DNA of 64,000 bases, taken from the NCBI GenBank assembly GCA_910584005.1, contig CAJTXR010000003.1, positions 62,001 through 126,000 on the forward strand. The letters are read 5' to 3'. Numbering within the stretch: position 1 is the stretch's first letter; each line of letters opens with the position of its first letter. The notes under the pieces were generated by a model. That model was not told where the DNA came from and did no database searches. It saw nothing but the letters and a program-made list of their open reading frames with translations. Shown here piece after piece: positions 1 to 8,316 of the stretch. A program made the translations under genes and the position numbers. The DNA is from an uncultured Anaeroplasmataceae bacterium. GTDB taxonomy: Bacteria > Bacillota_I > Bacilli_A > Acholeplasmatales > Anaeroplasmataceae.

Positions 1-832
1 TAGTTTCATAATTTTTAGATATTTGACTTGAGGTATTTTTTAAAGCATAATCAATAATCACTCCACATTCATATAAATCAAATATTCCTGGATTAGCGTT
101 TGTTCCTACAAATCCAGAAATATGATCCTCATGAGCATGAGTTGCAATAACATATTCTAATTTTCCATCTGTACAATAATCTTTTATATAATTATGAATT
201 GTAGTTGAACTTGAGGCTCTTGAACCAGCATCAATTAAAATATCAATATCTCCTGCCTTTATATAAACTGAATCTCCAGCATAGTGATTCCCTAATTCCA
301 AGAAATGAATGGATAACTCTCCATCGATAAAAACAGGATCTTCAAATGGAATCCATTTCGCATAAAGCGTGATTGACTTAGAAATTTCTTTTCCTAAATC
401 AACTTTCTTCGTACATGCTTCATCTTCATACCACCCTTTAAATTCCCATCCCTCTACTGAATCTAAAACTGGTAAATCATTTGGAATCTTTTTAATTTTT
501 TCAATTGCTTCAGGCTCTACTCCATGACCGTTTACTTCAAAAGTTATTGTATACGTTTCTTCTTTTGAAGAAGGAAAATGAATCTTTCCCGTAGAAATCA
601 AGAAAATCAAAACAATACCCATAAGGAAAAGAATACCAAATATCAAAAATACAATTCCTTTATGACTCTTTTTACCCTCATCCTCAACTTTAAAAATAGT
701 TTTCTTTTCGGCCGCTTTTTTGGTTGCGTAAGCAATTGCTTCTGCTTTAGAGTCACAAACCTTACTTGCTCTTTTCTTCCCCTTTTCTTTTACAATCCAA
801 TTTCCATTTTTATTTTTTGTTACAATGTACAT
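1..832 (-). CDS. Surface metallo-beta-lactamase-fold protein with DUF2188 and InlB-like repeat (3' end outside window)
   Basis: The frame opens with ATG at 832 and runs off the left edge without a stop, so the C-terminus is missing. The protein starts with a DUF2188-like module (MYIVTKNKNGNWIVKEKG), followed by one transmembrane helix near residues 55-75. An InlB/Listeria-Bacteroides type repeat follows (GWEFKGWYEDEAC ... ITLYAKW), and then a metallo-beta-lactamase fold. The motif THAHEDHISG is the HxHxDH metal site, of the type seen in ComEC C-terminal domains and secreted MBL hydrolases. The TM position implies an extracellular hydrolase domain. The substrate is unknown; relatives act on phosphodiesters or lactones. 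It lies downstream of, and may be co-transcribed with, the acetyltransferase gene. Confidence 0.75.
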   Translation of the reverse strand, partial: MYIVTKNKNGNWIVKEKGKKRASKVCDSKAEAIAYATKKAAEKKTIFKVEDEGKKSHKGIVFLIFGILFLMGIVLIFLISTGKIHFPSSKEETYTITFEVNGHGVEPEAIEKIKKIPNDLPVLDSVEGWEFKGWYEDEACTKKVDLGKEISKSITLYAKWIPFEDPVFIDGELSIHFLELGNHYAGDSVYIKAGDIDILIDAGSRASSSTTIHNYIKDYCTDGKLEYVIATHAHEDHISGFVGTNANPGIFDLYECGVIIDYALKNTSSQISKNYET

Positions 833-855
833 AATTTATTCCTCTAATTTTCTTT

Positions 856-1371
856 TTATAAATAAAGAATATATTTGTAATCCAAACGATTCTCTAATTT
901 TCCTCTTTTTAAATACATACCTTGATCTATAATTTGAAACCCACATTTCTCCATTACTCTTTTAGATGCTGTGTTTTCAATATCAACTGTTGCTGTTACC
1001 TTTTGAATTCCTTTGTCTTTGGCATATAAAACTAGTGCATTTACCATTTCTGTTGCATAACCTTTATTTTGATACTTTTTATGAACACAATAAGCAATAT
1101 CAAAACTTTCATTATTTAAACTCGGTATAAAACTACACGTTCCTATTTTTTCATTAGTCGATTTTAATTCTGATATTAGATAACAGCAAGTTTTATCTTC
1201 CCCTAAGGATTCAATTAGTTTTAAATAAGATGGGTCTATTGTTTTCATGGCAGCATCTGCCAAATATTGCCCCATTTCTTCATCATTCCATATTCCAATA
1301 GCAAATAAAGCATCTGATTTTAAAAAACCACGAATCCTTAAGTTTTTTGTTTCTAAATTTGTTATTTTCAT
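856..1371 (-). CDS. GNAT family N-acetyltransferase (RimJ/RimL-like)
   Basis: The 171-residue protein fits a single GNAT domain of the RimJ/RimL (Acetyltransf_3) type. An N-terminal strand (ETKNLRIRGF) is followed by the acetyl-CoA pyrophosphate loop YQNKGYATEMVNAL and the family tail pattern NTASKRVMEKCGF. An AAAGGAG ribosome site lies just before the ATG. The family transfers acetyl groups from acetyl-CoA to amines of ribosomal proteins, antibiotics or small molecules; the substrate here cannot be read from sequence. It begins 11 bp after the endonuclease gene ends, so the two may share a transcript. Confidence 0.88.
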   Translation of the reverse strand: MKITNLETKNLRIRGFLKSDALFAIGIWNDEEMGQYLADAAMKTIDPSYLKLIESLGEDKTCCYLISELKSTNEKIGTCSFIPSLNNESFDIAYCVHKKYQNKGYATEMVNALVLYAKDKGIQKVTATVDIENTASKRVMEKCGFQIIDQGMYLKRGKLENRLDYKYILYL

Positions 1372-1382
1372 TTTTTACTCCT

Positions 1383-2654
1383 TTATTGATTTGGATATAA
1401 TAAATTAACCCAATCTGGATAGTCAATAAAAGGGTTTCTATTTCCTTGTAGAGAGTAAATTATTTCATTTCTTTGTTTTTCCTTTTCGCTCACAGGATCC
1501 ATTTTATGCCACTGGAGTAAAACATTTAAATATCCAAGCTGTCCTGTTTTATTTGAAGATGAGCTTGTTGTTTGATTCACTAAACTTAAAACCAATTCAT
1601 TAGGATCCGCATACCGCACAACCATATAAAACATAGCTCTTGCGATATCTCCTTTAACCTCATCCCTTGGTTCAAAAAAGGTAGAATTCCATTTGTTTCC
1701 GTATGAATCTGAATTTCCATTCTCCACATAATTAAAATCTTTATTTCCACGAGTCGCATTGATATTTTTTTCAGAAGCAAATAAATGATGGATATCCGTA
1801 TATGCAGCATAATCTTTACTACTAAATCCATGACTATTTGGCCACATATGCTCTCGGTTCCAGATATTTGTCCCGCTACTTCCCTTATCCTGATTTGCTT
1901 TTGGAATAGAACGACCCGTATAAATACAAAGAATATTCTCTTGATTATTTGGATCCTCATCTATTTTCTTTAAAGCATCCCAAACTCCTGGGGTATAAGA
2001 TAATTGGGTTTTGTGAGTCTTCTTTAAAAGCGTATGTAAAGTTACTTTAAATGTATGATCTAAATGTCCATTCATACTTATATAATAATCTATGTAATCT
2101 GTGATTTTATCCCATTTTGCAGTCAAGGTGATATTTTTAGTAACTGGAGTACTGAAATTGAATTGTGTATCATCAACAAACCAACCTAAAAATTTATTGT
2201 AATCTTTTTTAGGAGTTTCAGGCTCATCAAAATAATAATTATTTCCAACTTTTACTGCGGTAATGGAACCATTTGCACTTCCATTATCATAAACAAGAGT
2301 TGCCACAGGAACATTTTCCGCTTTAGACCAATGAGCATAAATTATTATTGGAGATGTTATTTTAGTTGTAGCAAAATCAAATTCATCTCCACCTTCTTTT
2401 TCGGTATACCATCCATCAAAGGTATACCCCTCTCTTGTTGGATCTTTAGGTTTTGTTACTGTACCGCCCTTTTCAACAGCTTGAGATCTTACTGAAGATC
2501 CACCATTACTTTTAAAAGTTACAATATAGTATATTGGATCTTCAGTTTTGTTAGATTCTTTTTCTGGTGTACAGCTGGTCATCGTTCCAACCATAATCAT
2601 AAGTATAGGAACCCATAAAAGAAGAATAGCAATTGCTTTAAAAAACCTTTTCAT
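1383..2654 (-). CDS. Endonuclease I (EndA/NucM) family lipoprotein with two InlB-type repeats
   Basis: ATG at 2654 is chosen because an AGGTG ribosome site precedes it; an in-frame ATG 12 bp upstream lacks one. The N-terminus is a lipoprotein signal ending near TMTSC. Two InlB/Listeria-Bacteroides repeats follow (YTFDGWYTEKEGG; FLGWFVDDTQFNF). The C-terminal half is an endonuclease I domain with its catalytic signature NREHMWPNSHGF and the downstream DIHHLFASEKNIN. The family is a secreted, sequence-nonspecific nuclease. Here it is predicted to be membrane-anchored outside the cell and held off the surface by the repeats. The repeat region is nearly identical at DNA level to part of the pectinesterase gene near 49.2 kb. 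Confidence 0.92.
   Translation of the reverse strand: MKRFFKAIAILLLWVPILMIMVGTMTSCTPEKESNKTEDPIYYIVTFKSNGGSSVRSQAVEKGGTVTKPKDPTREGYTFDGWYTEKEGGDEFDFATTKITSPIIIYAHWSKAENVPVATLVYDNGSANGSITAVKVGNNYYFDEPETPKKDYNKFLGWFVDDTQFNFSTPVTKNITLTAKWDKITDYIDYYISMNGHLDHTFKVTLHTLLKKTHKTQLSYTPGVWDALKKIDEDPNNQENILCIYTGRSIPKANQDKGSSGTNIWNREHMWPNSHGFSSKDYAAYTDIHHLFASEKNINATRGNKDFNYVENGNSDSYGNKWNSTFFEPRDEVKGDIARAMFYMVVRYADPNELVLSLVNQTTSSSSNKTGQLGYLNVLLQWHKMDPVSEKEKQRNEIIYSLQGNRNPFIDYPDWVNLLYPNQ
2174..2242 (-). repeat. 69-nt stretch identical to 49170-49238 in another InlB-repeat gene
   Basis: Within the second InlB-type repeat, 69 consecutive nucleotides match the corresponding part of the pectinesterase gene exactly. 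Similarity continues with scattered differences on both sides. Both copies are on the minus strand about 47 kb apart and flank the replication origin. Identity that includes silent positions points to recent duplication or gene conversion. Confidence 0.9.
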
Positions 2655-2724
2655 AAAACACCTCATATAATTATGTTATTTATTTTATTATAACAATTTT
2701 TTTATTAAAAGACAAAAAAAATAA

Positions 2725-2758
2725 AAAGATTAGAAATTTTCCTAATCTTTTTATTCTC
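2725..2758 (-). terminator. Rho-independent terminator of tyrS
   Basis: Perfect inverted repeat AAAAGATTAG / CTAATCTTTT just beyond the tyrS stop. On the minus strand it is followed by a long T-rich tract. Confidence 0.8.
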
Positions 2759-2760
2759 TT

Positions 2761-3984
2761 TTATTCAAAGCGAATTAAAGCGTATAGCTTTTTTCCACGT
2801 CTTAAAACAATAAACTTGTTTTCAATAGCAATTTGTTGATTTAATATAAAACCTTCATCTGTTTGTTTTTCTCCATTAATACTAACAGCTCCATTACGAA
2901 CAAACTCTCTAGCTTCACGCTTTGAGGATGCCAACTTTACCTCAATTAAAGCATCCACTACTGTCATTTCCCTTCCTAGTATAGAAGGCAAATCATTAAA
3001 TCCCATTTCAATTTCCTTAGCAGTTAAGGCTTTAATATTTCCACTAAATAATGCTTCGGAAATTTTCACAGCCTGATCATATGCTTCTTTTCCATGGATG
3101 AAAGTAATAACTTCTTTAGCTAGAGCTTTATGAGCCTCTCTTAAATGTGGTGCTAATTGGTGCTTTTGTTGAAGTTCTTCTATTTCCTCTTTAGAAAGGA
3201 ATGTCAAAAATTTTAAATAATCGATTACCTTAGTGTCTTCTGAATTGATAAAAAATTGATACATTTCATATGGTGAGGTTTTATTTGCATCTAACCATAC
3301 GGCTTTGCCATTTGTTTTACCAAATTTTGAACCATCACTTTTTGTCAATAGAGGCATTGTAAATGCATAAGCCTCTTTTTGTTCTTTTTTGCGGATTAAT
3401 TCAATCCCTGCTGTTATATTTCCCCATTGATCTTGGCCAGCCACTTGCATCGTAACGTTCTTGTTTTTATATAACCACCAGAAGTCTAATGCCTGCATAA
3501 TCATATAAGAAAATTCTGTATACGTGATCCCCTCATCTAATCTTCGACTGACAATATCTTTATTTAACATATAATTTATGTTAAAAAACTTACCAAAATC
3601 ACGTAAGAAATCAATAAAATTAATATCTTTACTCCAATCATAATTATTCACTACTTCGCAATCAAAAAGCGAAACTAATTGCTTTTTTAAGCAAGCAAAA
3701 TTATGTTCTACCGTTTCTTTTTGAATAATTGGTCTTTCACTATCAGGCTTAGGATCCCCTATTAAACCTGTTGCTCCACCAATTAAAACGATCGGATGAT
3801 GTCCGGCTTCTTTTAATCGTTTACAAATTAAAAAGCTAGAAAAATGTCCGATATGTAAGCTATCCCCTGTGGGATCTGTACCAATATAAAAGGTCATTCC
3901 TCCCTGATTTAATTTGTCTTTAAGCGAAGGATCAGAAACATCTTTAATTAATCCTCTCCACTCTAATTCTTCATAAATTCCCAT
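2761..3984 (-). CDS. tyrS: Tyrosyl-tRNA synthetase
   Basis: The 407-residue class I synthetase charges tRNA-Tyr. It has the HIGH signature at residues 44-47 (SLHIGHFSS), the tyrosine-pocket segment YTEFSYMIMQA, the AGQDQWGNI motif and a KMSKS-type loop SKFGKTNG. A C-terminal S4 RNA-binding domain follows (SSKREAREFVRNGAVSINGE). The length fits bacterial TyrRS. An AAGGAG site lies upstream of the ATG. Transcription appears to be controlled by the T-box leader directly upstream, so expression should rise when tRNA-Tyr is uncharged. Confidence 0.98.
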   Translation of the reverse strand: MGIYEELEWRGLIKDVSDPSLKDKLNQGGMTFYIGTDPTGDSLHIGHFSSFLICKRLKEAGHHPIVLIGGATGLIGDPKPDSERPIIQKETVEHNFACLKKQLVSLFDCEVVNNYDWSKDINFIDFLRDFGKFFNINYMLNKDIVSRRLDEGITYTEFSYMIMQALDFWWLYKNKNVTMQVAGQDQWGNITAGIELIRKKEQKEAYAFTMPLLTKSDGSKFGKTNGKAVWLDANKTSPYEMYQFFINSEDTKVIDYLKFLTFLSKEEIEELQQKHQLAPHLREAHKALAKEVITFIHGKEAYDQAVKISEALFSGNIKALTAKEIEMGFNDLPSILGREMTVVDALIEVKLASSKREAREFVRNGAVSINGEKQTDEGFILNQQIAIENKFIVLRRGKKLYALIRFE

Positions 3985-4011
3985 TTTTATTTTCTCCTTT
4001 TTTATAAAATT

Positions 4012-4190
4012 AAAAAAGTCCTTAGAAAAATCTAAGGACGAATCATTGTATCCGCGGTACCACCTTAGTTCTATAGTTTCCTATAGCACTTTACTATATC
4101 TTTCCAGAAGTGTACTTCAAATATAAGCTCTCATCTATTTTCACCAACCATAGACTCTCTAAAGAATACACTTATATTCTATCAAAATTT
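4012..4190 (-). promoter_or_regulatory. Tyrosine-specific T-box leader of tyrS
   Basis: On the minus strand the T-box core AAGGTGGTACCGCGGA (plus positions about 4051-4067) lies before a terminator hairpin GTCCTTAG / CTAAGGAC (4018-4039) followed by TTTTTT. The upstream stem I holds GAAG-TAC-ACTTC, which places a UAC (Tyr) specifier codon in the usual position and agrees with the downstream gene. Uncharged tRNA-Tyr should bind the specifier and the T-box bulge and prevent termination. Confidence 0.93.
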
Positions 4191-4202
4191 CTATCATCAA
4201 GA

Positions 4203-5201
4203 TTATGAATTTGTAGATTCTCTTCGGATAAACCGGTAAGGTAATAAAACCTTGTTATTGGCAACCTCTTCCTGTTTCATAAACTTTGTTAATAATCGCA
4301 TAGAAACAGCACCTATATCATACACCGGAGTATCCACACATGTCAAGTTTGGACTTGATAAAATTGCATATTTAGTATTTTGTAGCCCTACAACAGAAAT
4401 ATCCTCTGGAATTCTCATATTATTTTTTTGAGCTACATTCATAAAACTAATCGCTATACTATCGCGAACCGCTAAAACTGCATCTATCTTTTCATTCTTA
4501 AAGAATTCTGTAAAATGCATTGTATTAATAGATACATCTCCACTAGTTCTAAATATTTTTGGTTCTAGCCCCGCTTCCTTCATCGCATCAATATATCCAG
4601 CTTCTTTATGGGCATTAATTGAATATCTACGAACTGTAGAAAAAAGATATATATTTTTTCTACCATATTCTAACATCTTTTTGGTCATATCATAAACTGC
4701 AGCATCATAGTTAATCGCAACCATTGGAACATCATCTTCATCATAAAAAACATTAGACAAAACAACAGGTATTTGGGCATCTTTAATAAAATCGATTGCT
4801 ACTTTCATTTGTTCTTTATCTAATTCATCATTTAAAAATAAAATTCCATCCACTTGCTCTGCAATTACAGTTCGCATGGCATCTGCAATATCCTCATCAA
4901 CACCAATAGAAAAAAGTTTTAAAGAATACTGATATCGTTTTGCAATATCAATAATTCCTCCTAATAACTGAGCCGTGGACGCCCTAGACACATCTGCCAT
5001 AACAATTCCAACAGTAGTGGTTTTTCTGCTTGCCAAACCTCTGGCAATTGCATTTGGACGATACCCTAATTCTTTAATTACACGTAAAACCTTTTCCCTT
5101 GTTTCAGGATTCACTTTTTCAGGATTATTCATTACCCTGCTGACAGTTGCTAAAGAAACTTTTGCAGCACCTGCCACATCATAAATTGTTGTGTTCGCCA
5201 T
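4203..5201 (-). CDS. LacI-family transcriptional regulator, CcpA-like
   Basis: The 332-residue protein begins with a LacI helix-turn-helix and hinge (TIYDVAGAAKVSLATVSRVM, then GYRPNAIARGLA). A periplasmic-binding-protein-like sensor domain follows (TVGIVMADV ... VVGLQN). Length and hinge sequence resemble CcpA, the catabolite control protein of Bacilli, but a sugar-specific LacI member cannot be excluded. A GAGGTGATTTTTCG leader gives a good ribosome site. It lies downstream of the ABC-nuclease operon, with that operon's terminator and its own promoter between them. It is a candidate regulator of the operator-bearing pectin genes. Confidence 0.9.
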   Translation of the reverse strand: MANTTIYDVAGAAKVSLATVSRVMNNPEKVNPETREKVLRVIKELGYRPNAIARGLASRKTTTVGIVMADVSRASTAQLLGGIIDIAKRYQYSLKLFSIGVDEDIADAMRTVIAEQVDGILFLNDELDKEQMKVAIDFIKDAQIPVVLSNVFYDEDDVPMVAINYDAAVYDMTKKMLEYGRKNIYLFSTVRRYSINAHKEAGYIDAMKEAGLEPKIFRTSGDVSINTMHFTEFFKNEKIDAVLAVRDSIAISFMNVAQKNNMRIPEDISVVGLQNTKYAILSSPNLTCVDTPVYDIGAVSMRLLTKFMKQEEVANNKVLLPYRFIRRESTNS

Positions 5202-5228
5202 CGAAAAATCACCTCACGATTTTCTTTT

Positions 5229-5280
5229 ATTATATCATACACATTCTTTATTTTCAATCATTTTCATGAAATCGTTTTTG
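5229..5280 (-). promoter_or_regulatory. Promoter of the LacI-type gene with a possible cre/operator upstream
   Basis: On the minus strand -35 TTGAAA (plus 5252-5257) and -10 TATAAT (plus 5229-5234) are 17 bp apart. Further upstream, plus 5267-5280 reads TGAAATCGTTTTTG. This resembles a CcpA cre (TGNAANCGNWNNCW) with a mismatch at the conserved C, and could support autoregulation. The promoter is well supported; the operator is tentative. Confidence 0.6.
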
Positions 5281-5345
5281 TATTTTGTTTTTCGACCTTT
5301 TTTTCTTTTTAAATATACTTATATTCATAATTTTATAAAAAGAAA

Positions 5346-5371
5346 AGAGATAGAGCAAGTACTCTATCTCT
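5346..5371 (-). terminator. Terminator of the ABC-nuclease operon
   Basis: Perfect 10-bp stem AGAGATAGAG / CTCTATCTCT with a six-base loop. On the minus strand a T-rich run follows. It closes the operon just after the OB-fold lipoprotein gene. Confidence 0.9.
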
Positions 5372-5391
5372 AATTTATTTGTTTTCTACAA

Positions 5392-6951
5392 TTATGCAGT
5401 TTGAGAAAGAACAAATCCAATTTTTTCTATATGAATTTGTTTAGAACCTTCCGTTACATTTTTAAATGTAATTGTATTTCCATTAACCGTGTATACTCCT
5501 GCATTTGCAGTTAATAATGTTGCTGCATCAGTTGTATAAACTGCTAAAACCGCTTCTGCTATTGTTGTATCAGCTAATACAAGAACTACTTTATCAATCT
5601 TATATCCTGCAGCTACAGTGAAAGTTAAAGTGTTTCCTTCTTTTTCGTTATTTCCATAAAGACGGATATTTCCAGCTTTATTAAGACCAGGAAAATTGCC
5701 ATATTGACCGCTAACACACTTTGTTGCAGTTACAGTGAAGATTGCTTCATCAAGTCCTAAAGCTGCTGCAATTGAACCTTCTAATTTATCAGTGTTTGTA
5801 GTAGTTGTTCCTGTATATTGAGCAACTTTTGCACCATCTGGAATTGTAGGTTTAACAGGCGTTGGAGCTGGCTCTTGACCCCCCCCAGTTCCCTGAGATA
5901 CTACAGTAATAGATGTAGCAGTTGTTGGATGTAATTGAGCTGCATTATACCAGCCTAATACACCTTTAACTGAAATTACAGCACCAGCCTTTAAATTTAA
6001 ATCTTTAAATGCTTTATATTCAGCACTTGTCTTTGGTGTAATATATGTGTTAATACGAACTGTAAATTGTTTTGCTTTATCATTTGCATCACCAACAACA
6101 ATATTCCAGTTTCCATTCTTATCATCAGAACCTACAGAAACAACAGTTAACTTTTCAAAATGAACAAGTTGACATTGTAAATCTAGACCAATCTTAGATG
6201 GATCAGTTTTAATCATTTCAGTAATGTCTGTATCCTTTGGAGTAACCTTGTCTGCTGATACTAAAACATAAGTAGAACTTTCAAATTCTCTTAAACCACT
6301 ATATAATTTCTTAGCACCAGTAATTAACACTGTATTACCAATTGCTAAATCTGTATCATATGCTTCTTGAGTAGGACATGCACAACGATAAGCATCATAT
6401 CCACCCTTACCACTAATATCTTGAATATATAATGAAGTATTCTTATAACTTGCAGAATATGGTTCTTTTGCTACAATGATACCTTTAACGGTAACCATAG
6501 TACCAGCTTTTGCTGCATCATATTCATCAATAGTCGTTTCTTTAAACTTTGGAACCTTAAAATTGAATTCTTTAACACATTTTTCGGTTTTATCAGGATT
6601 TTCTACTGTTGCAGTTAATTTAACAGATTGAACTTCAGTTAAGTTATGTAAATAATCAATTGTAATTAATTTAAAATCACCATTAACTTCACCATTTTCT
6701 GTATAATCACCAACAGAAGCCACTTTATTGTTTGATTCCCATGCCACAGTGTAAGTAACATTGTCATCTCCTCTTACAACAGATGTAACTTTAAAATCAT
6801 CCGTAACACTCTCAGATTTATCTTGAGATAAAATTACTTTTTTTGCAGCATTCTCAGCACCACTGGCTTTTTTATCACCACAAGATGCTAATGCTACTAC
6901 AGATAATACTAAAGCTACAAGCCATAAGCAAGCTTTTTTAAAACTTTTCAT
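5392..6951 (-). CDS. OB-fold surface lipoprotein, last gene of the ABC-nuclease operon
   Basis: The 519-residue protein has a lipoprotein signal (VVALASCGDKK). An Ig-like strand-rich region (about 35-135) follows, then one or two OB-fold segments of the YhcR/exonuclease-associated type (MVTVKGIIVAKEPYSASYK; KAGAVISVKGVLGWYN). The C-terminal beta domain (about 380-519) is of a kind often attached to secreted hydrolases and nucleases. No nuclease catalytic motif was seen, so it may bind nucleic acid or assist the thermonuclease. It starts 29 bp after the thermonuclease gene ends, with a GGAG site. The molecular role is inferred from folds and neighbours only. Confidence 0.75.
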   Translation of the reverse strand: MKSFKKACLWLVALVLSVVALASCGDKKASGAENAAKKVILSQDKSESVTDDFKVTSVVRGDDNVTYTVAWESNNKVASVGDYTENGEVNGDFKLITIDYLHNLTEVQSVKLTATVENPDKTEKCVKEFNFKVPKFKETTIDEYDAAKAGTMVTVKGIIVAKEPYSASYKNTSLYIQDISGKGGYDAYRCACPTQEAYDTDLAIGNTVLITGAKKLYSGLREFESSTYVLVSADKVTPKDTDITEMIKTDPSKIGLDLQCQLVHFEKLTVVSVGSDDKNGNWNIVVGDANDKAKQFTVRINTYITPKTSAEYKAFKDLNLKAGAVISVKGVLGWYNAAQLHPTTATSITVVSQGTGGGQEPAPTPVKPTIPDGAKVAQYTGTTTTNTDKLEGSIAAALGLDEAIFTVTATKCVSGQYGNFPGLNKAGNIRLYGNNEKEGNTLTFTVAAGYKIDKVVLVLADTTIAEAVLAVYTTDAATLLTANAGVYTVNGNTITFKNVTEGSKQIHIEKIGFVLSQTA

Positions 6952-6980
6952 TCCTTTTTTCTCCTTAATAATTTTTTATT

Positions 6981-8306
6981 TTAATGGATGGTTACATCAC
7001 CCATTGAAACTAATTTAATTTGATAGTTTCCTTCATATTTTTCAATAATTCCTACAACATCAATCGTTTTATTTTGGAAATTAGATTCTAATACGATGTT
7101 ATTTAAATCTACGGTATACTTTCCTGTTTTATCTACAAGAACTACAGTCCGAACTGTAATTTTTTGTTCGTCCTTTGTACAATAAATAGATATTGCACCA
7201 TTGCTAGAAGACCCTTCTGTATTTGTTGTATAGGTTCTCGTAACCTGTAATCCATTTAGACGTACAAGAGTAAACTCTAATGCTGGATTGGATTCATCTA
7301 TATCTGTAATGGATACTTCTTGAGGAACAACAGGAACACCTTCCTCAATAATCTTCAAATTGTTTTTATTAGAAGACATTCTACGATCAATTACATCTGT
7401 AAGTTGGAATACTCCTGCAGTATCATAGTAGGTAATTGTACCACTGATTTTAACTCTAGTTCCAATAACATCTAAAATTCCTGTAGAGGTTCTGTGGAAT
7501 ACTTGAATTCCATATGTAATTCCAGATTCAATATCTGTATCAATTAGATAATAGGTTTGCCCCGTTTTTCTTGCAACTACAGCTTGAAAAATCACTTTCT
7601 TATTAAAATATTGGCTTTCTTTTCCATTTTCAATAATGTCTTTTTTTAAGGTTGGTAAAGAAACTTCAATTGCCTCCGTATAACAATAATCAGGATCTGT
7701 TTCTCCCCATACCTTAATCTTTTGTTTTCTTGCTTGAGTAATTGCACCAGACAATTCTTCTTTGAATTCTTTAACTCCAGAATAAGCAGCCTTAGAATAC
7801 CCCAATTGAGCTAATTCTAGATTTAATAACTTATATTCTGCACTCTCTGTTGGTTTGTACCAAATCCATGCTAAATATCTTTCATAAGAATCTCTTTCAA
7901 CTTGACCATTATCTGCAGTAATGACTACAGATACAGAATTCTTTACAGCATTTTTTGTAAATTTAGATGCTTCAGATCCCCATGGTTCAACTTGAGCAGT
8001 TGATTCTGGAGTGTCTACACCTAAAAATCTAAGTTTTAATAATGCACCCTTTTTATCTGTAATATGGATTGTATCCCCATCTACAGGCTGTATTAAAGAA
8101 ATATTTACTTCTTCAATGCCATCATTGACAAACACTTTATTATCAAAACTTTTATTTAATTTTACTTTTGATACATAGTCTACAATTGTATCAGGATCCG
8201 TATTTGGATCATCTGGTTTCTTTTTTTCTTCATCTTTACAAGCGACAAACAAGCATAAAGATAAGACCAAAAGTAGACCAAAAATGATTTTTCTAAATGC
8301 TTTCAT
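6981..8306 (-). CDS. Thermonuclease (SNase-like) lipoprotein with OB-fold C-terminus
   Basis: The lipoprotein signal ends at LFVACKD. Residues about 68-205 form a staphylococcal-nuclease domain. The catalytic and calcium residues can be matched: D78 (VDGDTI), R93, D98, T99 and E101 (RFLGVDTPE) and R143 (YERYLAW). The active site therefore looks intact. The C-terminal half (about 230-441) contains OB-fold-like strands (KVIFQAVVARKTG; GTRVKISGTITYY). The family hydrolyses DNA and RNA in a calcium-dependent way; the lipid anchor places it outside the cell. It begins 10 bp from the end of the binding-protein gene, so it is co-transcribed with the importer. Mycoplasmas have comparable surface nucleases next to ABC importer genes. 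Confidence 0.93.
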   Translation of the reverse strand: MKAFRKIIFGLLLVLSLCLFVACKDEEKKKPDDPNTDPDTIVDYVSKVKLNKSFDNKVFVNDGIEEVNISLIQPVDGDTIHITDKKGALLKLRFLGVDTPESTAQVEPWGSEASKFTKNAVKNSVSVVITADNGQVERDSYERYLAWIWYKPTESAEYKLLNLELAQLGYSKAAYSGVKEFKEELSGAITQARKQKIKVWGETDPDYCYTEAIEVSLPTLKKDIIENGKESQYFNKKVIFQAVVARKTGQTYYLIDTDIESGITYGIQVFHRTSTGILDVIGTRVKISGTITYYDTAGVFQLTDVIDRRMSSNKNNLKIIEEGVPVVPQEVSITDIDESNPALEFTLVRLNGLQVTRTYTTNTEGSSSNGAISIYCTKDEQKITVRTVVLVDKTGKYTVDLNNIVLESNFQNKTIDVVGIIEKYEGNYQIKLVSMGDVTIH

Positions 8307-8316
8307 TTGTCAAATC

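Noticed and set aside
578..847. Open plus-strand frame of 89 codons near the left edge.
   Set aside because: It lies antisense to the DUF2188/MBL gene, which has a clear start, membrane helix and metal motif; the plus frame has no features.
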